Source: Deinococcus roseus
GTDB lineage: Bacteria; Deinococcota; Deinococci; Deinococcales; Deinococcaceae
Direction of reading: 5' to 3'
Assembly (NCBI RefSeq): GCF_014646895.1
Contig: NZ_BMOD01000002.1
Location: 62,001 to 126,000, forward strand
Length of the DNA: 64,000 bases
The position numbers and the translations under genes were made by a program. The notes beneath the pieces were generated by a model. That model ran no database searches, was not told where the DNA came from, and saw only the letters and a program-made list of their open reading frames with translations. Below, piece after piece: positions 61,137 to 64,000 of this stretch (position 1 is its first letter; each line of letters begins with the position of its first letter).

Positions 61137-61292
61137 GCTGGTTTACAGCTTAACGGTTTTCTGAGCAAGAAAACCACATCAGCCAACCATCATCTTGCTG
61201 GTTTTTCAGCATCACACAGGGTTTTTGATCTGGGTGCACGGCAGAACACCCTGGCTTGAACCTCATCTGGTGGAACAGGGTATACTACCGAT

Positions 61293-62255
61293 GTGTTAGG
61301 TAGCCACACCCTGTCTCTGATCCAGCCCGCCCTTCAGGCCTTTGAGGAACGCATTCGTGAGGTGCTGGCGTCCAAAGTGGAATTCATTCGTCTGATCAAT
61401 GGAGATTTGGTGGGGGCCGGAGGGAAGCGTTTTCGCCCGGCCCTGGTGATGCTGGCCGCCCGTGCCCTGGGCATCCAGGACCTGCGTGAACTGGATCTGG
61501 CCGTTGCCGTGGAGTTGTTGCATTCGGCCACGTTGCTGCACGACGATTTGATCGACGATGCCAGCACCCGGCGCGGCATGGAAGCTGCCTTCAGAAAATA
61601 TGGCAATGCCGTTTCGGTGCTGTCGGGAGATTTCATGCTCTCCAGGGTTCTGAAGATCCTCTCTGCGCATCCTTCCAGCCTGACCGCTGAATTTGCCGAA
61701 ACCAGCATGCGCATCTGTGAAGGTGAAGTGCTGCAGTTCCAGGTGGCCTCTTACCGGGATTACAGCCTGGACAATTATCTGGAGATCATCACGGCCAAAA
61801 CGGCAGTCCTGATGGCCACTGCGGTGCGTGCACCTGCCCTGATGATTGATGCCCCAGAACCCATTCTGGATGCCATGACCACTTACGGTCTGGAATATGG
61901 CCGGGCGTTCCAGATTCAAGATGACCTGCTGGACCTGACTTCGGATTCCGGAAAACTGGGAAAACCCATCGGGGGCGATTTGCGCGAAGGCAAAGCCACT
62001 TTGCCTGTGCTGTACTTGCTGGAATCTGAGCACGCAGATGAGGTCCGGGAGATTCTGGCCCGGCGTGCTGCAGAACCCGGAGATGTGGAACGGGTGCGCA
62101 CCCTGGCCCAGCAGACCGGAGCCATTCAGAAGTCCCGCAGGGAGATCACAGACCGGGTGCACCGTGCTGTAGCGGCCCTGCAAATTCTTCCCAGCAGTCC
62201 TGCCCGTCAGGCCCTGGAAAGCCTTGCGCTCGCAGAGGCAGAGCGGGCACTCTAA
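61293..62255 (+). CDS. long-chain polyprenyl diphosphate synthase
   Basis: Builds the isoprenoid side chain of menaquinone. 320 residues. Motif FARM 'LLHDDLIDDAST' (DDxxD), SARM 'IQDDLLDLTSD' and 'GGKRFRPALV' are intact; residues before the first DDxxD are small ('ATL'), which fits a long product. Start is GTG six bases after TATACT (61281-61286). Confidence 0.92.
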   Translation: MLGSHTLSLIQPALQAFEERIREVLASKVEFIRLINGDLVGAGGKRFRPALVMLAARALGIQDLRELDLAVAVELLHSATLLHDDLIDDASTRRGMEAAFRKYGNAVSVLSGDFMLSRVLKILSAHPSSLTAEFAETSMRICEGEVLQFQVASYRDYSLDNYLEIITAKTAVLMATAVRAPALMIDAPEPILDAMTTYGLEYGRAFQIQDDLLDLTSDSGKLGKPIGGDLREGKATLPVLYLLESEHADEVREILARRAAEPGDVERVRTLAQQTGAIQKSRREITDRVHRAVAALQILPSSPARQALESLALAEAERAL

Positions 62256-62274
62256 AAATTCTGTGCTGTTTTTT

Positions 62275-62305
62275 GGCTGTGCTGACCTCAGACACAGCCT
62301 TTTTT
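62275..62305 (+). terminator. rho-independent terminator
   Basis: GGCTGTG / CACAGCC with an 11-nt loop and T6. Closes the polyprenyl synthase gene. Confidence 0.88.
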
Positions 62306-62605
62306 GCTCAACCAGTGTTGCTACGCCAGAAACAGGCATCTACCGTTATTTTCTTTGCTGTTTTTGCAAAACAGGCGTATTTTTATACCCGAATAATCAG
62401 ATTTATGCTTTGTTCTCTGGCAAAACCATGTTCTGACCCGAGAAAATTTGGTGTACTTTTGACAAGAATGTTGAAGCTCAACTTCCTGCAAAATTCTTAA
62501 AAATGAAAATATTTCACCACGGTTAAACACGTCCCTGACATCAAAATCACACAGGGCATTTTTTCCCTCTCAATCTGGATTTCTGGGACAAAGCTCCCGG
62601 CCCCC
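62306..62605. other. AT-rich gene-free stretch before gdh
   Basis: About 300 bp with lower GC than its surroundings. Seen are TGTTTTTGCAAAACA (an 6-bp dyad near 62360) and GTTGAAGCTCAAC (near 62474). No ORF or RNA gene was recognised. Confidence 0.5.
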
Positions 62606-62632
62606 TTGACAGATGGTGTAGACAGGTATAAT
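62606..62632 (+). promoter_or_regulatory. gdh promoter
   Basis: TTGACA (62606-62611), 15-bp spacer, TATAAT (62627-62632). Consensus hexamers with a short spacer, so an activator may be needed. Confidence 0.7.
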
Positions 62633-62727
62633 CCAACCGACAAAGCACTTTTTACAGCATGGCTGCAGGTTTAAAAAACCTGTATCAGACTGTCAAAAGA
62701 ACGTCTAAAAGGTCACCGGAGGTCTGC

Positions 62728-63971
<1,244 letters not shown>

Positions 63972-63975
<4 letters not shown>

Positions 63976-64000
63976 ATTCCGAGCTTCCCAGTTACCTGGA
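63972..64000 (+). CDS. start of a second glutamate dehydrogenase (partial)
   Basis: Only the first nine residues are inside the window ('MNSELPSYL'). They resemble the N-terminus of Thermus GdhB ('MKSEPLSYL'), and the ATGA overlap with the first gdh gene indicates a co-translated pair. Confidence 0.6.

Overview
The window looks like a chromosomal segment of a Deinococcus-type bacterium (order Deinococcales). The support is a GC-rich, densely packed gene set, a RqkA-like receptor kinase, a gdhA-gdhB style glutamate dehydrogenase pair, a Mg-type HemB, an EF-P with Arg32, and above all many genes whose start codon lies only 5-9 nt after a TANNNT -10 box, which is the leaderless-mRNA architecture known from Deinococcus. 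No rRNA, tRNA, CRISPR array, prophage or intact insertion sequence was seen. Species level cannot be decided from the window.

Layout. 0-5 kb: a secreted protein, a GntR/FCD regulator, a lipoprotein, pheA, proC and a family 2 glycosyltransferase. 5-9 kb (minus): frr-cdsA-dxr-rseP. 9-16 kb: holA, a DJ-1-like protein, pyrG, a winged-helix regulator, a tiny Cys/Pro-rich secreted peptide, lepB and ruvA. 15.4-19.4 kb: a HEAT-repeat protein behind a long leader, a membrane protein and lysS. 19.5-22.8 kb (minus): sdhCDAB. 23-29.5 kb: speD, the kinase/propeller receptor, hemB, pyrH, tsf and rpsB. 29.7-37.8 kb: a MetF-like protein, an EamA exporter divergent from a MocR regulator, a MerR regulator, then HAD, metallophosphoesterase, ADP-ribosylglycohydrolase and a quinate-dehydrogenase-like protein. 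37.8-46.6 kb: an NHL lipoprotein, DUF3592, efp-accB-accC, a cell-envelope redox group (CINC thioredoxin, membrane protein, Tat-exported molybdoenzyme) and coaE. 46.7-54 kb: HAD phosphatases, a NrnA-like DHH enzyme, gamma carbonic anhydrase, Nudix, cold-shock protein and a degenerate GGDEF-ATPase fusion. 54-64 kb: an HD hydrolase, SMR pump with TetR, RDD, DUF952, YdcF, a TPR lipid-free exported protein, homoserine dehydrogenase, a lipoprotein, a polyprenyl synthase and glutamate dehydrogenase(s).

Most genes are housekeeping: translation (rpsB, tsf, frr, efp, lysS), nucleotide and amino-acid synthesis (pyrG, pyrH, pheA, proC, hom, gdh), lipid and isoprenoid supply (accBC, cdsA, dxr, polyprenyl synthase), respiration (sdh) and DNA maintenance (holA, ruvA).

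The most unusual signal is non-coding. At least six intergenic spots carry arrays of exact 7-bp units (consensus GCYGARR on one side, its complement on the other) that face each other as inverted arms around a partly conserved core of about 50 bp. The heptamer changes between copies (GCCGAGR in some, GCAGAAR in others) while the 7-bp phase and the core are kept, and arms end either at a stop codon or at the -10 box of the next gene. A second GC-rich repeat family, a 138-bp MITE-like element, and three loci with 12-13 bp tandem repeats add to the repeat content.
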